A stretch of DNA of 64,000 nt from Rhodospirillaceae bacterium (GTDB lineage: Bacteria > Pseudomonadota > Alphaproteobacteria > UBA8366 > GCA-2717185). The notes beneath the pieces were generated by a model, which saw nothing but the letters and a program-made list of their open reading frames with translations, made no database searches and was not told the origin of the DNA. The translations under genes were made by a program, and so were the position numbers. The stretch spans positions 17,702 to 81,701 of the forward strand of contig PBDC01000019.1 of NCBI GenBank assembly GCA_002717185.1. Reading direction: 5' to 3'. Positions 17,463-25,248 of this stretch are shown piece by piece; the stretch's first letter is position 1; every line of letters starts with the position of its first letter.

Positions 17463-19798
17463 GCTGGGTTGGAAGTTCGGTTCCGAGACTTGAGGATCCG
17501 GCACTTCTTTCCGGGCGTGGCCAATTCATAGACGATTTGCATCTGCCGAATATGTTGCATGCTGCCTTTGTGCGGAGCCCTTACGCACACGCAAGGGTGC
17601 GTGATGTTGATCCCAGCGAAGCGCTAGCCGTGCCGGGCGTATACGCTGTTCTGACCCAAGACGACCTCCCGCAACCCTTTCGCGATGAACGGTTGCTTTT
17701 GCTGGTGCCGAACCCAGCGATCCGCCACCCTGTCACATGCTTTGCACTGGCTAAGGATGAAGTCTGTTTCGCCGGCGAGGCAGTGGCTTTTGTTGTCGCC
17801 GAAGATCGGTATATCGCGGAAGACGCGGCAGAGCGGGTGATAATTGACTATGAGCCATTGCCGGCTGCTTCTGACTGCAAGGTGGCGCTGGAGCCCGGTG
17901 CGGCGACAGCACATGCAGACCTAAATGACAATATTGCCGCTGATTTTCCGATGACCTATGGCGATATAGACGCTGCCTTTGCCGATGCAGCACATGTCAT
18001 TAAGGAAAGCTTTTTCACCCATCGCGGAGGTGGGCACGCGATGGAGTGCCGCGGTATCGTCGCTGCGCACGACCCTGTAACGGACTCGATGACCCTTTGG
18101 AGCAATACCCAGGCGCCGCACATGCTGCGCAACGTTTATGCTCGCATGATGGGGATCAGTGAGGGGCAGGTCCGTGTCATCGCACCACCGGATGTTGGTG
18201 GCGGGTTCGGTCCGAAAGGCATGTACTATCAGGAGCAATTTTGCACTGCGGCTGCCGCTCAAAAACTGGGTCGCCCGGTAAAATGGATTGAAGATCGCCG
18301 CGAAAATTTCATCGCCACCTACCAGGAGCGTGATCAGTACTGGGATATGGAAGTTGCTGTCGATAGTGACGGAAAACTGCTCGGCACTCGGGGACGATTG
18401 ATCCATGACAGCGGCGCTTATATGCCCTGGGGCATAATTACGCCGTTCATATCTTCAACGACGGTGCCGGGCCCTTACGTGTTGCCCGCCTATCACATCA
18501 ATCTCGTCGCCGTCTTCACCAACAAGGTTGCGACGACGCCGGTGCGCGGAGCGGGGCGTCCGCAGGCGGCTTTCGTCATGGAACGACTGATGGATCGAAT
18601 TGCCCAACAGGTTGGTCTTGATCCGGCCGAAGTGCGACGTCGAAATTTCATTCAACCGGAACAGATGCCCTATCCGGTTGGGCTCGTATTCCGCGACGGC
18701 AGTCCGGTCGTTTATGACAGCGGCGACTATCCGGAGTGTCAGGCGAAGTCCCTGGAGCTTGCCGACTATGAGGGGTTTCGAACACGACAGGCGGCAGCCT
18801 GCGAAGAAGGGCGTTATATCGGTATAGGTCTTGGCAGCTATGTGGAGGGGACCGGGCTCGGGCCATTCGAAGGTGTTAACGTCAAGGTTGAAATGAGCGG
18901 CAAGATTGTTGTGCAGACAGGAGCGGCACCGCAGGGACAGGGCCATCAAACTATGCTGGCGCAAATCGTCGCTGACCGGCTGGGTGTGAAACCTGTGGAT
19001 GTTTCTGTGACCCCGGGAGACACCGCAGGGGTCGGCATCGGTATAGGTACCTTCGCCAGCCGAATTACCGCAAACGCAGGACCATCTGCGCAAATGGCCG
19101 CTAACACGGTGCGCGACAAGATGGTAAAAGCGGCGGCGCATCTTCTGGAAGCAGCTGAAGAAGATCTCGACCTGGCTGAAGGGCGGGTCTTTATCAAAGG
19201 CGTGCCTGATCACGGGAAAAGTTTCGCGGAGATCGCAACGTTTGCCAATGGCATGCCCGGCTTTGCCTTGCCGGGCGGCGTCATCCCAGGATTGGAAGAG
19301 ACGTCCTATTTCACACCAGAACGGTCTACATATGCGAATGGTGCGCATGTTGTGGAGGTCGAAGTTGATATCGAAACCGGTGAGGTGACGATCCTGCGCT
19401 ACTGCGCCGCTCATGACTGCGGGTCGATGATCAACCCGAAAATGGTCGAAGGTCAGGTCATGGGCGGCATCGCTCATGGTGTCGGTAACGCTTTGTACGA
19501 GTGGATGCATTACGACGACGACGCGCAACCGCAGACCGTCAATTTCGGTGAATACCTTGTCCCTATGGCGACCGATATTCCACGCGTGCAGCAAGCCCAC
19601 ATCGAAACACCGACACCGCTTAATCCGCTTGGCGTCAAAGGCGCAGGAGAAGGCGGTACCATCCCGGCGCTGGCTGCAATAGCCGGTGCAGTGGAAGATG
19701 CATTAGCGCCTTTTAAGGTGCGGGTGACACAATCGCCGGTGACGCCACCCTATCTTCTGTCATTGCTCGACGCGGCGCAGAAAGAAGCTGAATCGTAG
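17459..19798 (+). CDS. MoCo-binding large subunit of CoxMSL-type molybdenum hydroxylase
   Basis: A 779-residue catalytic subunit. The ATG at 17459 overlaps the preceding TGA, and the protein starts MSWVGSSVPRLEDPALLSGRG, the usual opening of aerobic CO-dehydrogenase-like large subunits. MoCo-binding segments include PDVGGGFGPKG (around residue 240) and, near the C-terminus, GAGEGGTIPALAAI with the catalytic Glu. The loop that in true CO dehydrogenase carries AYxCSFR reads PVRGAGRP here and lacks the copper-binding Cys. CO oxidation is therefore unlikely; hydroxylation of a heterocycle, aldehyde or aromatic compound is more plausible. The substrate is unknown. Confidence 0.9.
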   Translation: MSWVGSSVPRLEDPALLSGRGQFIDDLHLPNMLHAAFVRSPYAHARVRDVDPSEALAVPGVYAVLTQDDLPQPFRDERLLLLVPNPAIRHPVTCFALAKDEVCFAGEAVAFVVAEDRYIAEDAAERVIIDYEPLPAASDCKVALEPGAATAHADLNDNIAADFPMTYGDIDAAFADAAHVIKESFFTHRGGGHAMECRGIVAAHDPVTDSMTLWSNTQAPHMLRNVYARMMGISEGQVRVIAPPDVGGGFGPKGMYYQEQFCTAAAAQKLGRPVKWIEDRRENFIATYQERDQYWDMEVAVDSDGKLLGTRGRLIHDSGAYMPWGIITPFISSTTVPGPYVLPAYHINLVAVFTNKVATTPVRGAGRPQAAFVMERLMDRIAQQVGLDPAEVRRRNFIQPEQMPYPVGLVFRDGSPVVYDSGDYPECQAKSLELADYEGFRTRQAAACEEGRYIGIGLGSYVEGTGLGPFEGVNVKVEMSGKIVVQTGAAPQGQGHQTMLAQIVADRLGVKPVDVSVTPGDTAGVGIGIGTFASRITANAGPSAQMAANTVRDKMVKAAAHLLEAAEEDLDLAEGRVFIKGVPDHGKSFAEIATFANGMPGFALPGGVIPGLEETSYFTPERSTYANGAHVVEVEVDIETGEVTILRYCAAHDCGSMINPKMVEGQVMGGIAHGVGNALYEWMHYDDDAQPQTVNFGEYLVPMATDIPRVQQAHIETPTPLNPLGVKGAGEGGTIPALAAIAGAVEDALAPFKVRVTQSPVTPPYLLSLLDAAQKEAES

Positions 19799-19883
19799 GG
19801 TCGAATTTGTCTTGGCGTTGAAATGGAATAGACTTCTCCCCTCGATGAGGAAACTCCTTAAACAACTGTGAGGGTTGGGCAAG

Positions 19884-20444
19884 ATGCCCTTTTTCAAGTC
19901 ACTGCCGGAAGATGCAGGTCCGGCAAATATTTTCGGCGCCTACACGAACATCTACGGTCCCTGGTCAAAAATGGGGCAGGAGATCATGAACGGGCCATCG
20001 ATATTTAGCGAGGGTGAGCGGGAATTAATTGCTGCATTTGTTGTTGGTACGGCCAATTGCCAGTTTGCCTACACTGCTCATTCAGCCGCCGCTTACGCCT
20101 GGGGTATAGAGGAAGGGCTCGTAGAAAAACTGCTTGAAGACATCGATACCGCGCCGGTCGAGGGTAGGTTCAAACCGGTTTTTAAATTTGTTCGCAAGCT
20201 GACCCTGACCCCCAGCGATATGACCCAGGAAGACGCCGACGCTGTCTTTGATGCCGGTTGGGATGAAAAGGCCTTGCACGATGCGATCGCGGTATGCGCA
20301 CGGATGAGCTTCATGAACAGACTGGTCGAGGGCTTCGGCTTTACACCGATGAGCAAGGAAAAGGCTGGCGAAAATGCAAAGAAGCGGGTCGAGATGGGTT
20401 ATGTGAACCTCTATCCGGAGTTCCGGGATAAACGGGACGCCTAG
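19884..20444 (+). CDS. AhpD/carboxymuconolactone-decarboxylase-like protein lacking one catalytic Cys
   Basis: A 186-residue all-helical protein of the alkylhydroperoxidase D-like (peroxidase-related) family. The canonical CxxCxxxH motif reads C59-Q-F-A62-Y-T-A-H66, so the second Cys is Ala and the disulfide chemistry of AhpD should be lost or altered. The ATG at 19884 is preceded by GAGGGTTGGG; a TTG nine bases upstream is possible. It follows the molybdenum hydroxylase operon after 85 bases and precedes a luciferase-like gene by 24 bases. A second family member with an intact motif is encoded at 43,156-43,740. Confidence 0.75.
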   Translation: MPFFKSLPEDAGPANIFGAYTNIYGPWSKMGQEIMNGPSIFSEGERELIAAFVVGTANCQFAYTAHSAAAYAWGIEEGLVEKLLEDIDTAPVEGRFKPVFKFVRKLTLTPSDMTQEDADAVFDAGWDEKALHDAIAVCARMSFMNRLVEGFGFTPMSKEKAGENAKKRVEMGYVNLYPEFRDKRDA

Positions 20445-20468
20445 CCGCAAACAAAGAAAGTACTGACG

Positions 20469-21524
20469 ATGCATATCGGAATGTTCATGGAATTCGGGCT
20501 CCGCGAAAGCGGTTCGGACGTCGAGGCGTTTGGAGAAGGGTTTGATCTGGTAGACGCTGCCGAATCCTGGGGTCTGGACAGTGCATGGCTATCCGAGTTC
20601 CATTTTAACCCGCAGCGCTCGGTGTTGTCTTCACCGATTGTTACGGCCAGTGCGATGGCCGCGCGGACAAAGCGCATTCGCATTGGTATGGCGGTCTATG
20701 TCCTTCCCTTGACCAATCCGCTGCGTGTTGCCGAAGAAGCAGCGACTTTGGATCACATCTGCGAAGGGCGATTAGATTTCGGCATTGGCCGTAGCGGGTT
20801 CAGGCGCGCTTATAACAGTTACAATATCGATTATGACGAGAGCCAGGAACGGTTCGATGAAGCGTTAGAAGTATTGCGTGAGGCTTGGAAGGGTAAGCCA
20901 TTTTCGTTTGACGGCAAGTTCTACAAGGTCAGCGACGCGCAGGTCGTGCCGCAACCGGTCCAAAAGCCGACACCACCGATGCGAATGGCGGCGACCTCAC
21001 CAGGTACCTTTTCCAAAGTTGCACAGGAGGGTTTACCTCTATTTGTCGGCTTGCGGGGTGATGGCCTTGAGGCTCTACGAGAGAACCTTGATGTTTACCG
21101 CGGCGCCTGGAGGGAAGCCGGGCATCCTGGCGAAGGTAGTGTGTTTTTGCGAGTGCCGGTTTACGCGGCGGATACGCAGGAGATGGCTCTTGAAGAGCCA
21201 CGCGAAAACATCACCTACTATTTTGAAAGGCAGGCGCGAATGGTCGCGGCATCGAGGGCCAGTGCCGTCGAAGCCGGCAGCAGTACAGCTGGTAGCGAGA
21301 AGACTATCGCCAAGCTGGAGGCGCTGACTTATGACGACATTCTTAAAAGCCGTGTCGCCTTTGGCTCTGCTTCAGGACTTATCGACCGATTCAACGAATG
21401 GGGCGAAGTCCTCGGCATCGACGGCGTAATTGCTGAACTCAACGCGGGCGGTATGATGACTGAAGCGCAGGTCAAACACAGCTTGCGCATAATCACGCAT
21501 GATGTGATGCCGGCATTTAAGTAG
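20469..21524 (+). CDS. LLM class flavin-dependent oxidoreductase (luciferase-like)
   Basis: A 351-residue TIM-barrel flavoprotein. It starts MHIGMFMEFGLRES, has WLSEFHFNPQRS around residue 41, a PLTNPLRVAEEAATLDHICEGR segment near residues 80-101 and FGIGRSGFRRAYNSYNID, the flavin-phosphate loop and active-site lid. It is the third of four luciferase-like enzymes in the window. The spacing suggests cotranscription with the AhpD-like gene upstream. It probably oxidises a small organic substrate using reduced flavin supplied by another enzyme; the substrate cannot be predicted. Confidence 0.85.
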   Translation: MHIGMFMEFGLRESGSDVEAFGEGFDLVDAAESWGLDSAWLSEFHFNPQRSVLSSPIVTASAMAARTKRIRIGMAVYVLPLTNPLRVAEEAATLDHICEGRLDFGIGRSGFRRAYNSYNIDYDESQERFDEALEVLREAWKGKPFSFDGKFYKVSDAQVVPQPVQKPTPPMRMAATSPGTFSKVAQEGLPLFVGLRGDGLEALRENLDVYRGAWREAGHPGEGSVFLRVPVYAADTQEMALEEPRENITYYFERQARMVAASRASAVEAGSSTAGSEKTIAKLEALTYDDILKSRVAFGSASGLIDRFNEWGEVLGIDGVIAELNAGGMMTEAQVKHSLRIITHDVMPAFK

Positions 21525-21529
21525 TCAGT

Positions 21530-21643
21530 TTAGAAATTTAAACGATAGCTAATCTGGAACGTTGTGCGCCGTTGCTTGGCGGTATTGCCTGTGTCAACGC
21601 GCGTGGATCGCCAGCTTTCAATGCTCAAATGTTCGATCGTGTC
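21530..21643 (-). pseudogene. Possible C-terminal relic of an outer-membrane beta-barrel protein
   Basis: The last 37 codons before a TAA at 21530 read as two amphipathic strands ending RTTFQISYRLNF. The alternating F-I-Y-L-F pattern with a terminal Phe is the signature of the last strand of outer-membrane barrels such as TonB-dependent receptors. No barrel-like sequence can be followed upstream in this frame, so if real it is a remnant. Confidence 0.3.
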
Positions 21644-21993
21644 CCTTGGTTGGCTCATCGCTACAGAAGACCGTCCAGGCGTCTGATCAATCTTTGTTGG
21701 TTCGGTAGTGGGAAAGAGGCCTAAACAATCTGGTGGCATATGTAGCGCATTTCAGCGGTTACAAACGTATGTTTAAGAGAACGCGTTTATCCTCGGTATC
21801 ACAATTGCGAAAAAAGCATACATATTTGCCTTTTGGTGACATACGCAGGCTAAGAAATACTGATCTGCAGCGCACCGGAGGCAAACTCGCTCAAGATCAA
21901 CATGGAATTGTCGGGCGCGGCGGATTAGCATCGCTGTTCAATGCTTTCTTGCCTTAGGCGGACCGTTCCCTATTTATTAACGGAAGGATTAAA

Positions 21994-22620
21994 ATGGCTG
22001 AAACCGTCACCTTTCAAGTATTTACCGACTACGTGTGACCTTGGTGTTATCTCAGTACCGTGCGTATTGATAAGCTCGAACAGGCTTACGACATCGACGT
22101 TCAACTCGTGCACTTTCCTCTTCATCCCGACACGCCGATGGAAGGCCGCTCGCTGGATGATCTCTTTGCTGGCCGTGGCGTCGATATGGACGCCATGTAC
22201 GCACGCATGAAGGGACTGATGGAAGCGGAAGGTCTGCCTTACGGTAAGCGCACCCACACCTATAACAGCCGACTGGCCCAGGAACTTGGGAAATGGGCGG
22301 ATACGCAGGAAGGCGGCTACGCAATCCATGATGCACTGTATCGCGCCTATTTCGTCGATGCCCGTAATATCGGCGATATCCAAGTTTTGATGGATGTGGT
22401 GCGTCAGGTAGGGCTACCGGAACAAGAGGCTCGTGAAGTCCTGGAACAGCGGAATTTTAAGGATGCGGTGGACCAGGATTGGGGGCAGTCGCATCAGAGC
22501 GGCGTCACCGGGGTGCCGACATTCGCTGCCGGAGGTTATGGCGTCGTCGGCGCGCAACCCTACGAGGCGATTGAGGAACTGGTGAAAAACGCGGGTGCTC
22601 AGCCGCGCGCGCAAACCTAA
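21994..22620 (+). CDS. FrnE/DsbA-like thioredoxin-fold oxidoreductase, candidate selenoprotein (in-frame TGA)
   Basis: Reading from the ATG at 21994 (AAGGA eight bases upstream) gives a 208-residue FrnE/DsbA-family protein if the TGA at 22036-22038 (codon 15) is decoded. The N-terminus reads MAETVTFQVFTDYV, then TGA, then PWCYLS. The family has CPWC here, so TGA replaces the first, nucleophilic Cys exactly and Cys18 is the resolving residue. The helical insert and the cis-Pro loop GVTGVPTF (Pro at about 175) are intact, and there are no other stops or frameshifts. A SECIS-like hairpin follows the TGA (separate entry). I infer selenocysteine. A nonsense mutation or a sequencing error is the alternative; the GTG at 22060 would make a protein without the active site. 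It is cytoplasmic with no signal peptide. An esterase gene follows 17 bases downstream. Confidence 0.8.
22047..22073 (+). promoter_or_regulatory. Putative bacterial SECIS element
   Basis: Counting the T of the TGA as 1, TTATC (12-16) pairs with GATAA (34-38). U17 and C18 are bulged, AGTAC (19-23) pairs with GTATT (29-33, one G-U pair), and the five-base loop is CGUGC (24-28). Known E. coli SECIS hairpins (fdhF) have a bulged U at 17 and GU in the apical loop at 23-24. Here the bulge matches exactly and the loop GU is at 25-26. Such an element would recruit SelB with Sec-tRNA. Confidence 0.7.
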
Positions 22621-22637
22621 ACAAAGGAAGACGAAAC

Positions 22638-23576
22638 GTGTACGAACCGGATGCGGGCACGCAAAGCATGCTTGATTGGGTGGCTGCTGCTGACACTCCG
22701 TCGATGATCGACATGACGCCGGACCAGGCGCGCGCTTTTCAGGCGGCTGGCACGGCGAAGACCAACCTAGACCCTGAACCGGTTCACGCCATCGAAAACC
22801 GAACGATAGAAGGGCCGGGCGGTGATCTGGAACTGCGGATCTACCGCCCGTCTGATCAAACTGGGCTAGCGATTTGTGTCTACTTGCATGGTGGCGGGTT
22901 TGTGATTGGCTCGTTAGACACGCACGATCCACTGTGTCGACGGCTGGCGAACCGTTCCGGTGCAATCATCGTCTCGGTGAATTATCGGCTAGCGCCGGAG
23001 CACCGCTATCCGGCTGGCGTGGAGGATGCCAGCGCGGCGCTTGATTGGGTGGCAGCGAATGCCGCCGCTTTAGGCGGCGACGCTGAGCGTCTTGCCGTGT
23101 CTGGTGACAGTGCCGGCGGCAACCTGGCGGCCGTTGCAGCGCACCGCGCAGTCGATGCTGGCGGTCCGGCGCTGCGTTGCCAGGCGCTGATCTATCCGGT
23201 GACCGATCACGGCCGCGGCGATCATGAGACGCGGCGGACAATGGGGGAGATCTTTCCTATTCCGACACCAGTCATGGAGTGGTTCCACGAACATTATTTT
23301 GGCCATGCCGCCTCGGTTTTTGAGCCGGACGCTTCACCAGTGCGGCGCGAGGATATGCGTGGTCTGCCGCAAACACTGGTTCTTACTGCAGGCCTTGATC
23401 CGCTGTGCAGCGAAGGCAAGGCCTATGCTGATCGGCTCGAGGCCGCGGGGGTCGCGGGGTGCTATACTCAGTACGATAATACGATACACGGCTTTATGCA
23501 GATGGGGCGTATCATTCCCTGTGCACAGGATGCGATCAATAAGGTCGGCGATTATCTCGCCGTGGCGTTGTCATGA
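22638..23576 (+). CDS. Alpha/beta hydrolase fold-3 (HSL-type esterase)
   Basis: A 312-residue esterase with the oxyanion HGGG at 84-87, nucleophile Ser158 in GDSAGG, Asp254 in GLDPLC and His284 in IHGF. The start is the GTG at 22638 with AAAGGAAG upstream. It lies between the FrnE-like gene (17 bases) and the alcohol-dehydrogenase-like gene (ATGA overlap), so these three form an operon. It is a second member of the family in the window (the other is at 1755-2705). Likely activity is hydrolysis of a short- to medium-chain ester or lactone; the substrate is unknown. Confidence 0.9.
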   Translation: MYEPDAGTQSMLDWVAAADTPSMIDMTPDQARAFQAAGTAKTNLDPEPVHAIENRTIEGPGGDLELRIYRPSDQTGLAICVYLHGGGFVIGSLDTHDPLCRRLANRSGAIIVSVNYRLAPEHRYPAGVEDASAALDWVAANAAALGGDAERLAVSGDSAGGNLAAVAAHRAVDAGGPALRCQALIYPVTDHGRGDHETRRTMGEIFPIPTPVMEWFHEHYFGHAASVFEPDASPVRREDMRGLPQTLVLTAGLDPLCSEGKAYADRLEAAGVAGCYTQYDNTIHGFMQMGRIIPCAQDAINKVGDYLAVALS

Positions 23577-24793
23577 GCCTCGAATCGCGAACCTTCCGGG
23601 CGGTCAGTTATCCACTTCGGCTTTACTCCGGAACTGGGGCGCTAGACAAGCTAAAGACCGAAGTGGAACGGCAAAAGGCGAAACGGGCTTTTGTAATTTG
23701 TGGTCAGACCATTGCGCACAAGACAGACCTGCTGGCCCGAATTTCCGACAATTTGGGATCCCTCTATGCAGGGGCCTTCGATGGGATGGATAAGGATTCA
23801 AGCTGGCCGGCGGTGGAGAAAGGGGTGGTGGCCGCGAAGGAAGCGAATGCTGACCTGTTGGTTGCAGTCGGTGGCGGCAGCGTCATCGTTGGCGCGCGGG
23901 TTGTCGCGATCCTGCTGGCTGAAGAGGGGGATCCGTTTGATCTGATGACCCAGTATCCGGACGGTAAACCCGCTTATAGTCCACGCCTCATGGCACCAAA
24001 ACCACCGATCATTAATGTTGCAACAACGCCAAATACGGCGATGAACCGTGCCGGGTCGGGACTGAAGAACGAGGATCTTGATCACCGGATGGAATATTAC
24101 GATCCCAAGACCCGACCCGTAGCGGTATTCTGGGATGCGGAGGCTTTGCTAACGGCACCGTCAGAATTGATCCGTTCTACGGCGACAACGAATTTTTCCA
24201 GTACCTTGCGGACCCTGGGCGAGACCGATATGAGCCCGTTGGTCGAAGGCGATCATCGGCAGGGCTTCAAGCTACTGCGCGACGCGCTACCGCGGATCAT
24301 GAAGGAGCCGGATAACGCCGCTTTACGCATTGATCTCTGCGCCGCCGCCTTCCTGCAAAACAGGGCAGGTGACGATGATCAGGGCCGACGCACTGCACGC
24401 GATCAGACCGGTGCCAGCGCCTACGCGCTCGCGACCGCGCTGCACATCCGCTACCACCATGTTTGGCAGGGTGAATCGACCTCGTGCGTGATGCCGACTG
24501 TTACTCGTTTGACGCCGCCCGACAACGCCGAGAGTGCCGCGCGTATAGCAGATGCGATGGGCGTCTGGCGTAAGGGTATGAATTCGGTTGATGCAGCGAC
24601 TGCGACTGCCGACCGGCTGGAGGAAATTTATCGCGAAATAGGCATGCCTTCGCGAATTCGCGATGTAGATATTCCGAAAGCCGATTTGCCCCTTCTGGCG
24701 CAGGATACTCTGAAGAATTTTAACGCTAATCCGGGAAACCGGCCGAACGATTATGTCGACCAGATGCTGTCACTACTGGAAGCGTCCTGGTAG
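23573..24793 (+). CDS. Iron-containing alcohol dehydrogenase / maleylacetate-reductase homologue with an atypical metal site
   Basis: A 406-residue protein of the group III alcohol dehydrogenase superfamily. It opens FRAVSYPLRLYSGTGALDKL, has the NAD-binding VGGGSVI around residues 99-105, and has family-like spacing throughout. The metal-binding residues do not line up. Where Asp and His are expected the sequence reads TTNFSSTLRTLGE, and where two later His residues are expected it reads RYHHVWQGESTSCVMP. The enzyme may use a different metal set, no metal, or another chemistry. Its ATG overlaps the esterase stop. Relatives reduce maleylacetate or oxidise alcohols. Confidence 0.75.
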   Translation: MSLESRTFRAVSYPLRLYSGTGALDKLKTEVERQKAKRAFVICGQTIAHKTDLLARISDNLGSLYAGAFDGMDKDSSWPAVEKGVVAAKEANADLLVAVGGGSVIVGARVVAILLAEEGDPFDLMTQYPDGKPAYSPRLMAPKPPIINVATTPNTAMNRAGSGLKNEDLDHRMEYYDPKTRPVAVFWDAEALLTAPSELIRSTATTNFSSTLRTLGETDMSPLVEGDHRQGFKLLRDALPRIMKEPDNAALRIDLCAAAFLQNRAGDDDQGRRTARDQTGASAYALATALHIRYHHVWQGESTSCVMPTVTRLTPPDNAESAARIADAMGVWRKGMNSVDAATATADRLEEIYREIGMPSRIRDVDIPKADLPLLAQDTLKNFNANPGNRPNDYVDQMLSLLEASW

Positions 24794-25248
24794 CCCCTAT
24801 TCGGCGTCGTTGTTCGACGTTGGCGAACGAAAGGCCGGCTTGACCCCTCGGGTGCGCGAAACAGTTGCTCGAATTGCAGAATTTTCACTGCTGTTAAGAT
24901 GCGTGCGTTTTGTGATGACCTGAGATTTGGCGTACGTCATTACGCAGGGCGAGACGAATATACAGCTCTTCTTGTCGACGTCGAGTAGATGGAACACCAA
25001 GGAAAAATGATGTTCGGTAAGGAAGTTTCTTAGAGGTCGAGTGTGTCAACGAGCCGCCTCTGTTTAAGGGGCTCGCGTTGGACCTACGGCTCAGAATTGG
25101 TGATGGGTGGCACCGTGAGGTGGAATGTCCAAAACGCACTTTCGTCCTTCGCATTGTGGGTAGAAAAAGATTAGCGTTAACCGATGGGAACGCACACGCT
25201 GGCTTAAAAAGTTAAACTGACGTTTGGCATCGAATAGGAGGAATTGGC
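24794..25248. other. Intergenic stretch, no gene recognised
   Basis: These 455 bases follow the alcohol-dehydrogenase-like gene. Near its start CGTCG (24805-24809) pairs with CGACG (24815-24819), a small hairpin without a T-tract that could weakly attenuate transcription. Short frames exist on both strands but none resembles a known protein. The 3' end carries AGGAGG (25235-25240) ahead of the ATG at 25249. Confidence 0.35.

Noticed and set aside
18455..19600. A 381-residue frame on the minus strand inside the molybdenum hydroxylase large subunit
   Set aside because: It is the shadow of a well-supported gene; its translation has no domain-like pattern.
17459..19798. Carbon monoxide dehydrogenase (CoxL)
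   Set aside because: The active-site loop lacks the Cys required for the Cu-Mo site; only a generic molybdenum hydroxylase is supported.
22060..22620. A shorter FrnE-like gene starting at the GTG at 22060
   Set aside because: It would lack the active-site motif and first beta-strand, and has no ribosome site. The ATG at 21994 has one, and the family N-terminus reads through the TGA.
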